Shown one piece after another: positions 22,001 to 34,070 of a DNA stretch of 64,000 nucleotides. Origin of the DNA: Eustoma russellianum. Taxonomy: Eukaryota > Streptophyta > Magnoliopsida > Gentianales > Gentianaceae. Numbering within the stretch: the first letter of the stretch is position 1; the number at the start of each line of letters is the position of its first letter. Where the stretch lies: contig AP025053.1 of the NCBI GenBank assembly GCA_036186865.1, forward strand, positions 11,287,403 through 11,351,402. The letters are read 5' to 3'. A model generated the notes under the pieces. That model was not told the origin of the DNA, did no database searches, and was given only the letters and a program-made list of their open reading frames with translations. Position numbers and translations under genes: made by a program.

Positions 22001-22459
22001 AGTTGGGAAGATTCCAAACGACGACCATTGGAATTTGATGTGGGTGAAAAAGTTTATTTGAGAGTATCACCCACGAAGGGCGTTATGAGGTTTGGAGTCA
22101 AAGGCAAGCTAAGTCCTCGTTTTATTGGTCCTTATGAAATACTTGAGAAGGTGGGAGCCTTGGCATATAGATTGGCATTACCTCCGGTGTTGGCGCAAGT
22201 TCACAATGTATTCCACGTGTCACAATTAAGGAAGTATGTGGCGGATCCAAGTCATGTACTTGAAGCTCAACCTTTGGAACTCAAGGACGATGTTTCATAT
22301 GAGGAGATACCTGTGAAAGTTGTGGACCGAAAGGATCAAGTGTTGAGGAAGCGAGTGATTCCGTATGTAAAGGTCAAGTGGAGCAATCACACGGAACGTG
22401 AAGTCACTTGGGAGCTCGAAGAACAAATGCGGGAGAAGTATCCTCAGCTCTTTGACTAA
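19022..22459 (+). pseudogene. pol: B Pol: protease-RT-RNase H-integrase-chromodomain
   Basis: Domains in order: aspartic protease (FDSGASHSF, 19060 on); reverse transcriptase (about 19700-20330; INYRELNK, GLTNAP) in which the catalytic box reads FIHDIL, the first Asp having become His at 20080-20082; RNase H (YSDASKNGLG, split by an intron-like insert at 20543-20612; FTDHKSLKYLF; HPGKANKVADALSR); integrase zinc motif (H..H, CLVCQQ near 21325) and DDE core (MDFVAGLP, SDRDSRF, GQSERTI); and a chromodomain (22300-22459; VKVKWSNHTEREVTWE). Stops: TGA at 20636-20638 and TAG at 21947-21949. Otherwise full length. The true exon start is 19022; the ATG at 18982 lies in the intron. Confidence 0.9.
20543..20612 (+). 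other. B-specific GC-AG intron in RNase H (70 bp)
   Basis: TTAG|GCACGTAAAC to TTTGTAG|GTTGC. A and C have continuous coding sequence here (GLG-CVLMQ). Removing exactly these 70 bp restores GLGCVLMQ in frame through a split Gly codon. A CTAAT branch-like site lies about 24 nt before the AG. The donor is GC; GT may have mutated. It contains stops if retained. Confidence 0.65.
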
Positions 22460-22491
22460 GGTACGTAAGTTTCGAGGATGAAAATTTTTGT

Positions 22492-22504
22492 AAGGGGGGT
22501 GGAA
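22492..22504 (+). other. B polypurine tract
   Basis: AAGGGGGGTGGAA directly precedes the 3' LTR (TGTCATACC at 22505). It is the expected primer for plus-strand synthesis. Confidence 0.9.
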
Positions 22505-25103
22505 TGTCATACCCCGTGACTTTTAAGCGCAACTTTCAATATGTTAGGTCAACCTTAAACGCAATTTAATTAATGAGGTAGGATGTGCGACTTAGTTACT
22601 TAAAATATAGGAAAAATAAGAAGAGGGGTTAAAAGTAGAATTAAAGGTAATTAAGGGAAATTACCTAAAAGGTCCCTACTAGGAGATAGGGGAATTACCA
22701 AAATTTAGTATAACTCCCCATCTCAGCCTAATGGGACGGTTATACCATCAAAAAGAAGAGGGGAAAACCGCAGGAAAAGAGAAAGAAGAGAAAAGGAGGG
22801 AAGAAGAAGAAGAGAAGAAGGAAAAGGCCAATCTAGATTCAATCCTTATCAAGATTCTGCAGTAAATTCGTAAGGCTAACTAGAAACAAAAGCAAGTAAT
22901 CTTTCTATACGCTTTACGCAAATTTTGATACTTTAGGCCCTATGTTCTTACAAAGAGAAAACTTGAATCACACTTTAGTAATCTTGTCTTGTCTATGTTA
23001 AATGCTTTATTATATGTAAGTTTTGTTTCTAGCTGCGTAAAGTCTTGTTCTTTGGGCCATATTTCTGAAAATAGTTGTGTGGTGCTTTGTTGTTTGTCAA
23101 GCATGCCCATGAAAGTGTATATTTTGATGTGCTTATTGTCTTGTTCTATTCTTGTGTTGATTGTCTACACTTAGACGTTTGAGAGTAAGTGCAGGGAATT
23201 GAAGGATGAGTGATGGCATTGTTGTAGACTTGTTGTGTTGGGAATGTTGATGATAACTTTTGAAGGTGGTGAATGATTGAAGGTTAAGAGTGGATATTGT
23301 TAGACATAACTAAGCATCAATTCATGATTAGATGTGTGTTAAGAACGATGAATCTAGATGGTAAGATGGATCTTGAGAGGTTTAACATGAAAGGGTTGAA
23401 GGAGGAAGATGATGGGAGGAAGTTACTACAGGAAAACTGCAGTTTAGAACCATCAGAACACTTCGAACACCTACATTAGGCGCTCTATGTCACATTAGGC
23501 GCCTAATGTAGCGTTCAATGTGTCCTGAAGCATCTCCGAACACTTTGAACACCTACATTAGGCGCTTCATGTCACATTAGGCGCCTAATGTAGTGTTCAA
23601 TGTCACATTAGGCGCTTCATGTAGGCGTTCAATATCTACGGCACATCCTCGAACACTTCGAACGCCTAGTATAGGCGCTCTATGTCACTTTAGGCGCCTC
23701 ATGTGGCGTTCCAAGTATATTGGAAGTCTTTTTGACACTTTAGGCGCCCTATGTACGTGTAGTAACCTTATACACTTCTTTTGAACATGAAACGCAAAGG
23801 TATTTGAGGTGTAATTGAGGTCTAGATGGTAAGTTTGATCAATTAAGAATAAGATTGAATCCTGAGTGAATTAGTAAGACGAATGGGCTTGGAAAGATAC
23901 GAACATGGAGTGTTTGAGGTGCAAGACTGTATACTTGATATGTATGATGTATGTGTGTGTGTGTTACATGTTTGATACGAAGTTACATGTGCATCCTGCA
24001 TCATGACATGGGCACTTGCATTTGATTTGAGATTTGCTTTGCAAAAGAACATGTGTTTACAAGAAAGGTGTAAAGTTTTCGAAAGACAAAATGGTTGCTG
24101 GTTGATCGCAGGGTATAAAAGTCACGCCTGCAAAAGCAAGGTATAAAAGCGTGATCTGTGAATCAACAGCAGGGTATAAAGTATTTTATGGGGCCGTGGA
24201 CCTATCAGCACGGATATATGATATAAGTAATGGGGCCGTGGACCTTTCAGCACGGATATATGATATATGTAATGGGGTCGTGGACCTTTCAGCACGGGGT
24301 ATAAAGTTCTGTTTGCTTTGGACTGATCACCCACAGGGTATAAAGTTCTGCTACGCGAAGAATATGATATGTAAAGTGATGAAATGCTTTGTGAAATGAC
24401 ATGCATGACATGTTTATGAAAGAAGACATATGCATGGGTGTTGTGTGTGATTTTAAAGAAGTACATGCATCATGATACACGAAGCATAAGACTTGATATG
24501 CAAGAAACGTGGTTAGATTATGACTTGTTTATGTGATACGTTGTTTTAATACATGCTTGTTCTCGTACCCGTGTACCATATATGTGCTTTATCTGTTTTG
24601 AGAAATTCTTATTGAGATGCTATTTGTTAACCCGAGCACCTATATTTTGGGCAATGATTTATACACTGGTGACTCGTCGTGTGTGATTCCGTAAGGTGTA
24701 TAGACGGGTTACTTGCTGGCGATAATTTCGCTAAGAACAGTTCTCTATTCCTTTTCAGGTGAGCCTGAATATGAGTTGATATATATCGAAGACGATGGCG
24801 AGTGGGCTCAGTGGGAAGACGGACATGGGAATAGATAGATGATGGATTATTTTTTTGAGATTGGAAACTCAATGTTATTATGTTGTTCTGACATTTGTGT
24901 TAGCTAGAAGACCAAACACTTTTTAATTCCGCTGCATTTTCTGGTTTTAATGATGATGAAGTTTTAAATTTATCAATGTTTCCGCTGATTTATCTTTCGT
25001 CATAGATGATGTATGCTTGATCCGCTTTGACGCTTCGTAGTTCTCATAGTAGACTACGGCGGGTGCACTGGTTCTGATGACGGTATCAGGCCGGGGCACT
25101 ACA
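22505..25103 (+). repeat. B 3' LTR
   Basis: Starts TGTCATACCCC and ends GGGGCACTACA, followed by the AGGGG target duplication. It is nearly identical to the 5' LTR; visible differences include a 10-bp shorter purine region near 22795 and scattered transitions. It repeats the AGGCGC array, TATAAAG array, donor region (22892) and acceptor (24758) of the 5' LTR. Confidence 0.95.
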
Positions 25104-25108
25104 AGGGG

Positions 25109-25481
25109 ACAAAGTAGAGTGGATCGATGACGAATCTAGGGTTCCCTATCGGTGAGTGCACTGAAGGACGGCCAGATTTAGGAGACCGAACTTGCCAGCT
25201 TTAAGGGATGACTGAGTTATGTAATTGAGATGGAAAACAATTGGCTTTTGTCACTTTCTGATACATTTGATGTGGGTTGTAAACTTTAAATGGTTGTGGT
25301 GATGCTTTTAATTTGAAGTTTTAAATTCTGCCACTGTTTCGCTTATTTGTCTGCGCGTAAGCACGAAAATCCATGCAATTTTATCATGGATCACGACGCG
25401 TATGGATGACGCCTAGTACTCTCCTTAGTGAAGTACGGCGGGTGCACCGACTTCGGCGGGGCCGGGGTGCGGGGCGCCTCA
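25109..25481 (+). repeat. A 5' LTR, right part
   Basis: Resumes after B with ACAAAGTAGAGTGG, contains the short frame KVEWIDDESRVPYR (stop near 25153), and ends GGGGCGCCTCA. It matches 33697-34070 of the 3' LTR and 58181-58552 of C. Confidence 0.93.
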
Positions 25482-25483
25482 GG

Positions 25484-25495
25484 TGGTATCAGAGC
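25484..25495 (+). other. A primer binding site
   Basis: TGGTATCAGAGC, a perfect 12-base match to the complement of plant initiator tRNA-Met, two bases after the LTR. Confidence 0.95.
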
Positions 25496-25777
25496 AAAGG
25501 CTCCATATCCGGGCAGAATATAGAATTAAGTTATGATTATAGCCGACTAAGTTTGATCTTAGACCTAAGAATCGATTTTAGATGAAGGTTGACCTTAGAA
25601 CAGGACGACCTCGACCGACCGATTAGGGCACGGCCCAGTGATATGCCCCAACTAATGATCTAATGTAAATTTGAATGATAATGTATGTGCGCATATGTTC
25701 TTCCGATATGCAGAGTTGAATTCTGTTACTAGCTGTGACATTCCTGTATTGAATAAAATCGACACTGCGTGCTGCAG

Positions 25778-26982
25778 ATGGTGCGACCTAGAGGGAGACC
25801 CACCAGAGCTGGGCCCGAGGTGCAAGAGCCTATCCCACCTCCACCAGCTCAGGCCCCTCCACCCCCACCGCCTCAAGGCCAGAATCCACCGCAAGGACCT
25901 TTTCCACCCATGATGCCAGACATCAACGCTTTTCAGAATTTCTGCCAAACAGTTGCCCAGATTGGACAAGTGATGCTACAGCAGAATAACCCTCAACCAC
26001 ACGAGCAGTCAGAGATGCTCAGTACTATTTTGAAAAGTTGAAAAGAGCCAATGTTCTGCCGTTTCAAGGAAAGTCAGATCCTGATGTTGCTGAGAAGTGG
26101 CTCGATGAGGTAGAAAATTGTTTCGAACTAATCAGAGCCCAGAAGAAGTAAAGACTCAAGCCGTGAGGCCGTTTCTATTGGGAGAGGCCAACCAATGGTG
26201 GAAGGCCAATCTACAAGCTTTATCAAGACCAATCCTCTGGGAGAGATTCCTCCAGGAATTTAACAAGTTCTACATACCACCCTCAGTTAAGCTGCAGAAA
26301 AGACATGAGTTTGAGTCTCTGATACAGGAGTCCGTAATGACGGTTGCTGACTACGCTAACAAATTTATAGCTCTGGGAAGATTCCAACCATCCACTATGA
26401 ACGATGAAGAAACCAAAATGTTGAAATTCGAGAGAGGACTGAACCCTAGAATCCGAACATGGCTGGTTAATGCCAACCCAGCAAACTTTGGTTCTCTTCT
26501 AGATGCCTGTTACAGAATTGAAAGAGATATCATCCGTCGGGATGAGTTTAGTCAAAAGAGAGGAAGAGAGGTGTCTGGAAGCGGAGGGCCTCGTAAGTCC
26601 GCCAAGCAAAACACAAGGGGGTCAGGGCGCCAAGGGAAGAACCGATTTCAACGCCGCTTTCAGAAAAATCAATCACAGAATCAAGGACAACAATCTGCCA
26701 TTCCAAAATGCTCTCATTGTGGTAAGTTCCATGTAGGAGAATGTTATATCCAGACTGGGAAATGTTTCGGATGCGGCCAGACCGGGCACATCCAAAAGGA
26801 CTGTCAAAAATAAGGAACCACCTGCTTTGGATGCGGGAAAACAGGACATATGGCCAGAGAGTGTCCGGAGAAGGGGGCCCAGCAACAACAACAGCCACCA
26901 AAACATCAGTGTCAGTGTACCAACGCACGAGTCCATGCTATGACCGACGCAGCCACTGAAGAAGCCGAAAATGTGGTAACAG
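25778..26982 (+). pseudogene. gag: A Gag, frameshifted
   Basis: Starts MVRPRGRPTRAGPEVQEP at 25778, with a proline-rich N-terminus, then the Gag domain (ANQWWKANLQAL, TVADYANKFIALG, FERGLNPRIRTWL) and two CCHC knuckles (CFGCGQTGHIQKDC; after a TAA at 26811, CFGCGKTGHMARECP). Against C, a missing G near 26009 shifts the frame, a second shift near 26135 follows, and a stop lies between the knuckles. The product would package element RNA; this copy cannot make it. It runs to the donor of the gag-protease intron. Confidence 0.9.
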
Positions 26983-27061
26983 GTATTTTCAAGAAACCGT
27001 ACTAATTTTCTTTTACAACATCGTTGCCTTATGGTTGCTTAGTAAGAATTATATGATTCAG
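26983..27061 (+). other. A gag-protease intron (79 bp, phase 1)
   Basis: AACAG|GTATTTTC to ATTCAG|GAGTT. GT-AG, AT-rich, contains an ACTAAT branch-like site. Spliced, ACA-G|GA-GTT gives T-G-V and continues ILVCSIPANV into protease. Unspliced, it ends Gag at a TAA (27003-27005). Similar in sequence to the C copy; same position as the diverged B copy. Confidence 0.75.
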
Positions 27062-30000
27062 GAGTTATACTAGTATGTTCAATACCTGCCAACGTACTAT
27101 TTGACAGTGGCGCCAGCCACTCTTTCATATCCAAGAGATTCGCAAAGAATATTGAGAAAAACCCAACCCATAGCGATGCACCTTATAGAATCCAAGCAGC
27201 TGGGGAGCAGGTGCTTGTAGCTCACCATGTATTTTAAAATTACAAACTTGAGTTTAATAACCATCGGTTTGACGCCGATTTAATTTCCATACCCATAACA
27301 GACTTCGATATAATTCTTGGGATGGATTGGCTCTCCAAGAATTATGCCAACATCGATTGTAGTGGAAAACAAGTTACCATTAAGGATCCCACATGTAAAG
27401 ACGTAACCTTCCAAGGGGGATCAGAGTTACGAAGGAATCCTAAGAACATTTATGTAAATGCCATTCGCGCCAGTCCAGCTCTAAAGAAAGGACATCAAGG
27501 ATATCTTGTCTATGCCATTAACACTGATCAAGCACCCACAGACCTGACCCAAGTTCCAGTAGTTCGAGAATATCCGGAAGTTTTTCCAGAAGAATTGCCA
27601 GGTCTGCCCCCGGAGCGAGATATATCTTTTGAAATCAACCTGGTTCCAAGAGCTGAGCCAATATCGAAGGACCCCTACAGAATGGCCCCCGCAGAACTGA
27701 AAGAGCTGAAGGAGCAGCTACATGAGTTATTAGAAAAGAAGCTGATACGCCCAAGTGTTTCACCTTGGGGAGCTCCGGTACTGTTCGTCAAAAAGAAGGA
27801 CAGGAGTATGTGATTGTGTATTGATTATAGGGAACTTAACAAGATCACTATAAAGAATAAATACCCCTTGCCAAGGATCGACGACTTGTTCGATCAGCTT
27901 CGGGTAAGTAAACAAAACATTTTATTTTAGTAATAAGTTTCTTATAAACCCTACCTAAAGGTATCATGATGCAGGGGGCAAGAATTTTCAGTAAGATTGA
28001 TCTTCACTCAGGATACTTCCAGTTGAAGATCAAGGCTGAAGACATCCACAAAACTGCATTCCGAACCCGTTACGGACATTACGGATTCTTAGTGATGCCG
28101 TTCGGACTGACCAACGCTCCTGCCGCATTCATGGATCTAATGAATCGAGTTTTTCAAGATCAATTAGACCAATTCGTCGTAGTCTTCATCGACGATATCT
28201 TGATATATTCACCAGATGAAGAGACCCATGCAGCCCATCTAAGGATTGCTCTGGACATTTTACGAAGGGAACAATTATATGCGAAGTTTAATAAGTGCGA
28301 ATTTTGGCTACGAAGTGTAGCCTTTCTAGGGCATGTGATATCCGAAGAAGGTATATCAGTAGATCCCAAGAAAATCGAAGCAATCACGGAGTGGCCCAGG
28401 CCGACAAATGTTACGGAAGTACGAAGTTTTCTCGGTCTCCCTGGTTACTATCGGAAGTTCGTAGAAGGATTCTCTCGGATTGCTATGCCCATGACCCGAT
28501 TAACCCAGAAGAAAACCAAGTTCGAATGGACCTCAGACTGTGAAAATAGCTTTACTGAATTGAAGAAGAAACTGACCTCCGCCCCAGTCTTAGCACAGCC
28601 CATCCCTGGAGAAAACTTTGTTGTGTATAGTGATGCCTCTAAGAACGGGTTAGGATGCGTATTAATGCAAAAAGAACGAGTAATTGCATACGCATCCCGA
28701 CAGTTGAAACCACTTGAACAAAACTATCTTGTACACGACCTTGAGTTGGCAGCTGTGGTCTTCGCACTAAAAATATGGAGGCACTATTTATACGGGGAAA
28801 AGTGCAAAATTTTCACGGACCACAAAAGCCTCAAATACCTATTCACCCAAAAAGAGCTGAACATGCGGCAACGAAGATGGCTAGAATTAATAAAGGACTA
28901 TGATCTATCAATTTAGTATCACCCAGGAAAAGCCAATAAGGTGGCAGACGCATTAAGTAGAAAAACAAGCCACCCACGCCAACCACCTTTGCAGCGTGAC
29001 ATGGAAGAATTTGATCTAGAAGAAGTCGACTCAATTGAGGGCATGCTCGCAAAGTTGGTGATAATTCCTTCACTAATAGACAGAATTAAGGAGGAGCAAG
29101 AAAAGGATGAAACCCTAAGGAAGATAAAGGACAGGATACGAACGAAACCCATTGGAGAATTTAAGGTTCGAGACGACAACAGTCTGTGGTTTCAAGAAAG
29201 ATTGTGAGTGCCCAATAACGAAGACATTTTGAACGAAGTTCTTAAGGAGGCACATAACTCGCGATTATCCATCCACCCTGGAGTCAATAAAATGTACCAA
29301 GATTTGAAACGACGATTCTGGTGGCGTGACATGAAAAGACAGATTGCAGAATTTGTGGAAAAATACCTCGTTTGCCAGAAGGTGAAAGCGGAACACCAGA
29401 AACCCGCGGGGTTGTTGCAGCCTCTCGAAGTTCCCGAATGGAAGTGGGACCATATTTCCATGGATTTTGTTACTGACCTGCCTAGAACGAGAAGCGGTTA
29501 CGATGCCATTTGGGTGGTTGTTGATCGTCTAACCAATTCCGCCCATTTCATGGCTATGACAATCAAAGCTCCAATGGAAAAGTTGGCTACAATGTACGTG
29601 GAACAAATTGTGAGTCTGCATGGAGTACCCCTAAGTATTGTGTGTGATCGCGACCCTCGTTTCACATCACGATTCTGGACAGCTTTTCAGAAAACAATGG
29701 GCACTGAGATTCACATGAGCTCGGCAATTCATCCCCAAACGGATGGTCAATCAGAAAGAACTATTCAGACACTGGAAGACATGTTGCGATCTTGCACACT
29801 CGACTTTGGGAAAAGCTAGGATCGGAGTCTCAAACTAGTAGAATTTTCATATAACAACAGCTACCATCGATTTATAGGAATGGCCCCGTACGAAGCGCTC
29901 TATGGAAGGAAATGCCGATCTCCTCTTTACTGGGATGAAATAGGAGACAAGATTCTCACTGGACCCGACCTAGTAGAGCAGACTCGAGAGAAAATAAAAA

Positions 30001-30499
30001 TTATAAAGCAAAGGTTACAAGCGGCCCAAGATTGAAGCAAGGTCTGGGAAGATGAGAAGCGGCGACCGTTAGAATTTCAAGATGGGGAAAAAGTATTTCT
30101 AAAAGTGTCGCCAACGAAGGGAGTTAAAAGATTTGGTATTAAAGGGAAGTTGAGCCCAAGATTTATTGGGCCATACGAGTTCTTGAAAGAATTGGGAAAG
30201 TGGCCTATCGACTCGCCCTACCGCCCACCCTATCTCAGATACATGACGTGTTTCATGTATCTCAACTGCGACGATATGTACACGATCCTAACCATGTCAT
30301 AAAAGATCAACCTTTGAAGCTGGAAGCCGACACGACCTATGAGGAAGAACCAAAAAAGATAGTTGATCATAAGGAAAAAGTGCTAAGGAAACGAACTATA
30401 CCAATGTTTAAGATGCAATGGAAGAACCATTCTGTAGATGAGTCTACCTGGGAACTAGAAGACAACATGAAGAACTTGTACCCTCACCTCTTTGATTAA
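27062..30499 (+). pseudogene. pol: A Pol: protease to chromodomain, multiple stops
   Basis: Order: protease (LFDSGASHSF near 27090), reverse transcriptase (catalytic FIDDILIYSPD intact near 28185), RNase H (YSDASKNGLGCVL, FTDHKSLKYLF), integrase (CLVCQ-type zinc motif, MDFVTDLP, CDRDPRF, GQSERTI) and chromodomain (about 30340-30499, ending NLYPHLFD). Stops are seen at 27235, 27811, 28914, 29205, 29817 and near 30034; frameshifts near 30195. It also carries a 71-bp intron-like insert at 27904-27974. Several stops look like C-to-T or G-to-A changes at CG or CHG sites. Not functional. Confidence 0.9.
27904..27974 (+). other. A-specific GT-AG intron in RT (71 bp, phase 0)
   Basis: CTTCGG|GTAAGTAAAC to CATGATGCAG|GGGGCAAG. 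C reads through with exactly the joined sequence (CTTC, six G, CA), and B also has no insert. Removing 71 bp restores QLRGAR between codons. GTAAGT is a perfect plant donor. It is AT-rich with in-frame stops if retained. Confidence 0.75.
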
Positions 30500-30528
30500 C
30501 CCTTTCAAGTTTCGAGGATGAAACTTAT

Positions 30529-30544
30529 AAAAAGGGGGGGAGAA
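30529..30544 (+). other. A polypurine tract
   Basis: A run of A then GGGGGGG then AGAA immediately before the 3' LTR start at 30545. Confidence 0.9.
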
Positions 30545-33500
30545 TGTTGTAACCCAATAAGAGGATCCTTCTTGTACCTGAGGTTGAGTTAGTGAACATG
30601 TTACAATATACGCTTGCAATTGTAATTGATTAAGTCAATGATCCTTATTATAAAGTATATCACGAAGAGTACTATGTGCATTACAAGAAAGGATCCAATT
30701 TCCCCATGGCCTTTTAGGGTTTCGGCCAAATAGCCAAGAAAGGCTATTTCTTAAATCACACTTTAAGAAATAAACCATGGAATTGATATGTAATTTTTAG
30801 AAAAAAAAATAATAAAGGGGGGAACATAGGATTTACTAAGGCTTAGTTGGGGTCATTAAAGACCCCAACCGCCGGGTGGTTTAAGAGAGGAGGGGGGAGG
30901 CTAATTAAGAAAAGGGTTGCTAGAATTAATGAGATATAACCTAACTAGACCTAAAAGAAACTAGGGTTAGTCAAAAGTAGCCGGAGTTTGTAGTAAAGCA
31001 ACCTTGGTTAACCAAAAGTAACCAAGGTTAAGAAACCTAATTTGAGTAGCTAAGGCAAAAAAAAACCTCACCCCACCCTTATACCCAACGGCTAAACCTA
31101 GCCAAAAGAACAAGAATTCCCTCCAAAAATACACTTGAGAACTCTCTAGGCTTTTCAAACATTCCAAAGAACTTCAAGTGAGCTTCTTCTCTTCCTTTCT
31201 CTTCCAACCCCACGGCCAAGAGGGCAACCAAGAAGGATTTGGTTCTTCCAAAGCTAAGTGGCATTAGGTAAGTGTTCTTAGCCTTTTGAGAAGATATTTA
31301 CACTTTCATGAAGATGAAACTCATGGTGTTATCTCTTTGCCCCAAACCGTGACCTTTAATGGTCTCTAGGCTCAAGGACCTCAAGCTTTCAAGGGCTCTA
31401 GCTTAGAGAAGCTTGGATACTACTCAAACTCTTTTTTTGGTAAGCCACTTAGCTCTTTTTCTAAAAGGATATTGAGTTAAAGATATAGACTAACTGTGCT
31501 CCTTTCTTTCTCTCCACCACCGTGGGAATGCTTGTTTAGAGAAGAGAAAGATTTCACCTACTTACACCTTTCCAAGAAGATTAAGCAAAGAAGGCAAGTA
31601 CACTATACTCTTTATGGTTTGGATGTGAAAGTGTGTGCATGAATGGCTAGATGTACTTAAGATTTAATGTTAGTTGTAAAATAATAAGTCGAATGCCCAC
31701 AACTTTCGGCCTAAGCCATTTGGGTGTGTAGGAGTGAGATCTTGTTCCAAAGATGTGTTCTTTGTGGATTACATGCACTATTATGGGCTAATCTAGGCTA
31801 GATGTGTTAAAGATACTCTCTTTTCATGATAAGAAGCTCACGGTAGGAGGGTTAAAGGAGACATGTGTGATTCTACATGAAAAATGCCAACTTAGTGAAG
31901 AAGTGGAGACAAGCTTTGTTCTTGTTGTGTGTTAAGCCTAATATGCTCTTGGTTACTTCATTTTCTTGCATGCACCGAAGGATGAGACTGTTGGTGAAGG
32001 GTGCGTGTGTTCATCCCAAAATTTTTGCTAAGTGTGGGTGACAAAAATGTAAGCTAAGGACATTTAGGAAGAACATATGATCACTAGAAAATTTCTGGAG
32101 CTGGACCGAAATTTTGGGCTGTAATGAGAGACCGGAAAAGGGACCTTAAAAACCTTCAATTCCATTGATTTTTGGTATGCTATTAGTTTTATGTGTTTGT
32201 TAGATGTGAGAGTTGGAATCTCATTAAAAAGAGCCACAATTTATTTTTAATGAATTATCGACTGAGATTGGTCCTGCTGGAAAATGTTATACTGGACAGA
32301 ATTTAAGAAACGTGTTTGGTAGCCTAAATATGGGCCTTAGAGGTGTGCAAATCCACTAATTTTCGGTATGATACCAACCTCATGAATAAAGCAAAAGTGG
32401 CAGTTGGAATTTTATCAAAATAAGTTGTGGTTTATTTTTAATTAATTTTCTAGTAAAACGGGCCAAACTGAAATGTGCTGGACGGACCGAATTTGTGTAA
32501 CAAGTTGCATGATCTGGAACAGGGCCTTAGGAAATTGTATTTGGGCTAAATTTTGACAGGATGCTAGCCCAATGAGTTTATTAAGATGGAGAGTTGGAAT
32601 TTCCAGAAAAAGGTTAAAGGATTGGTCATAATAAATTTTGTAATAAAATATGGTCATTCCAGAATTCAGGTTACACCGTTTCATGAAAAAGAGCAAACGA
32701 GTCCCTTATCGACATCGTAATTCCACAACGCATGCATGGCATTCACTTATGACATTCATGGAGAATAACATGTGAACCTATGGGTTTAAAATGTGCATTT
32801 CGGAGTGGAATTCCTAAAGAGAAGTAGAAGCTACTAAGCTGGAAATTTCCAGCATGGCGACGAAATGTGTTCATTCGTGTACGTCATGCATTATGCCGTC
32901 GTTTGCACGTTACATGTCATGCATTGCATCATCGTCACATACATGATTTACAGCATGTCTTTTTATGAAAAAGAAGGATGAAAAGCGTTTTCAAAAGATG
33001 ATTTTGTTTTGCAAAGAATGATTCCCCACCGGTACCGTGTGTGAGTATGAACTTGGCTAGTATGAACCCGCTCAGATCCGGGTTAAGCGATCTGACAGTA
33101 TGACCATGCAGGCCCGGAAAATAATAGGCCTGATGATGATGATGATGATGATGACCGTGCGGGTCCGGAAAAGAATAGACCCGGCAAGTATGATGATGTT
33201 ACCGTTCCGGATCCGGGAATAATAGATTCGAAGGGGAGAAGTTACTGCCTCAGATCCAGGAAGATAGATCTGAACACTCTATTGTTTTACGATGATGATG
33301 ATTTTAAAGAAAGCATGAAAGATCATATTTCATTTTATCTCGATGCATCACACGTACATATGCATGCATAATACATTCATGTAGCAACATATGAGATTTA
33401 AGTTGTGATGACTTTGTAGACCCTAAGTGATGATTTCTATTGTGTTATTCATCAATACGAGTTACAGTCTCTTAATGTTTTATTCTACTGTGAGTGGTGA

Positions 33501-34070
33501 TTTTAATTAAGTTATGATCTTGTCGCATTAAGTGATGATCCCTATCGAATATTGGTCGGAGGACAGGTATGCTTCTAAACCAAAATTTTTGAGGTTCGGT
33601 TCTTGTTCGCACTTTCCATTTAACCCATGATTATTATAGTATACTTGCTGGCGACATTGTCACTCACCCTATTTTTTCTTTCCAGAGGTGGCAGGGGACA
33701 AAGTAGAGTGGATCGATGACGAACCTAGGGTTCCCTATCCGTGAGTGCACTGAAGGACGGCCAGATTTAGGAGACCGAACTTGCCAGCTTTAAGGGATGA
33801 CTGAGTTATGTAATTGAGATGAAAAACAATTGGCTTTTGTCACTTTCTGATACATTGGATGTGGGTTGTAAACGTTAAATGGTTGTGGTGATGCTTTTAA
33901 TTTGAAGTTTTAAATTCTGCCACAGTTTCGCTTATTTGTCTGCGCGTAAGCACGAAAATCCATGCAATTTTATCATGGATCACGACACGTATGGATGACG
34001 CCTAGTACTCTCCTTAGTAAAGTACGGCAGGTGCACCGACTTCGGCGGGGCCGGGCTGCGGGGCGCCATA
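30545..34070 (+). repeat. A 3' LTR
   Basis: A complete 3526-bp LTR, TGTTGTAACCC to GGGGCGCCATA, followed by the GCTAT duplication. The final CA is degenerate. Internal landmarks are the donor-like ATTAG|GTAAGTG at 31268, the minisatellite copy near 33098-33190, the inverted repeat TGGCGAC...GTCACTCA at 33649-33666, the acceptor-like TTTCCAG at 33685 and the short acidic frame (stop at 33742). It differs from the 5' LTR by scattered changes of about 1-2% by eye. Confidence 0.95.

Larger units (their letters stand above)
14970..25103 (+). mobile_element. Element B: Tekay-type Ty3/Gypsy, innermost and nearly intact
   Basis: Flanked by AGGGG at 14965-14969 and 25104-25108. LTRs of 2609 and 2599 bp are almost identical by eye, so insertion is recent relative to its neighbours. 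It encodes an uninterrupted Gag, then protease, RT, RNase H, integrase and chromodomain with two premature stops. It differs from A and C enough (LTR unrelated over most of its length, pol clearly diverged) to be a separate family of the same clade. Confidence 0.95.
11795..34070 (+). mobile_element. Element A: Tekay-type Ty3/Gypsy, carrying B
   Basis: Flanked by GCTAT at 11790-11794 and 34071-34075. It has 3.5-kb LTRs, an exact tRNA-iMet type primer site (25484), gag, pol ending in a chromodomain, and a polypurine tract (30529-30544). Element B sits in its 5' LTR. Without B the element is about 12.1 kb. The chromodomain and the integrase order place it in the chromoviruses, and the long LTRs and YPHLF-type C-terminus suggest the Tekay/Del branch. 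Gag and pol contain many stops and frameshifts. Confidence 0.93.

Noticed and set aside
25652..25969. Intron acceptor directly before the Gag ATG (GCTGCAG|ATG in A and ACTGCAG|ATG in C)
   Set aside because: The acceptor is suggestive but B differs and I see no matching donor nearby, so I do not claim a leader intron here apart from the LTR one.
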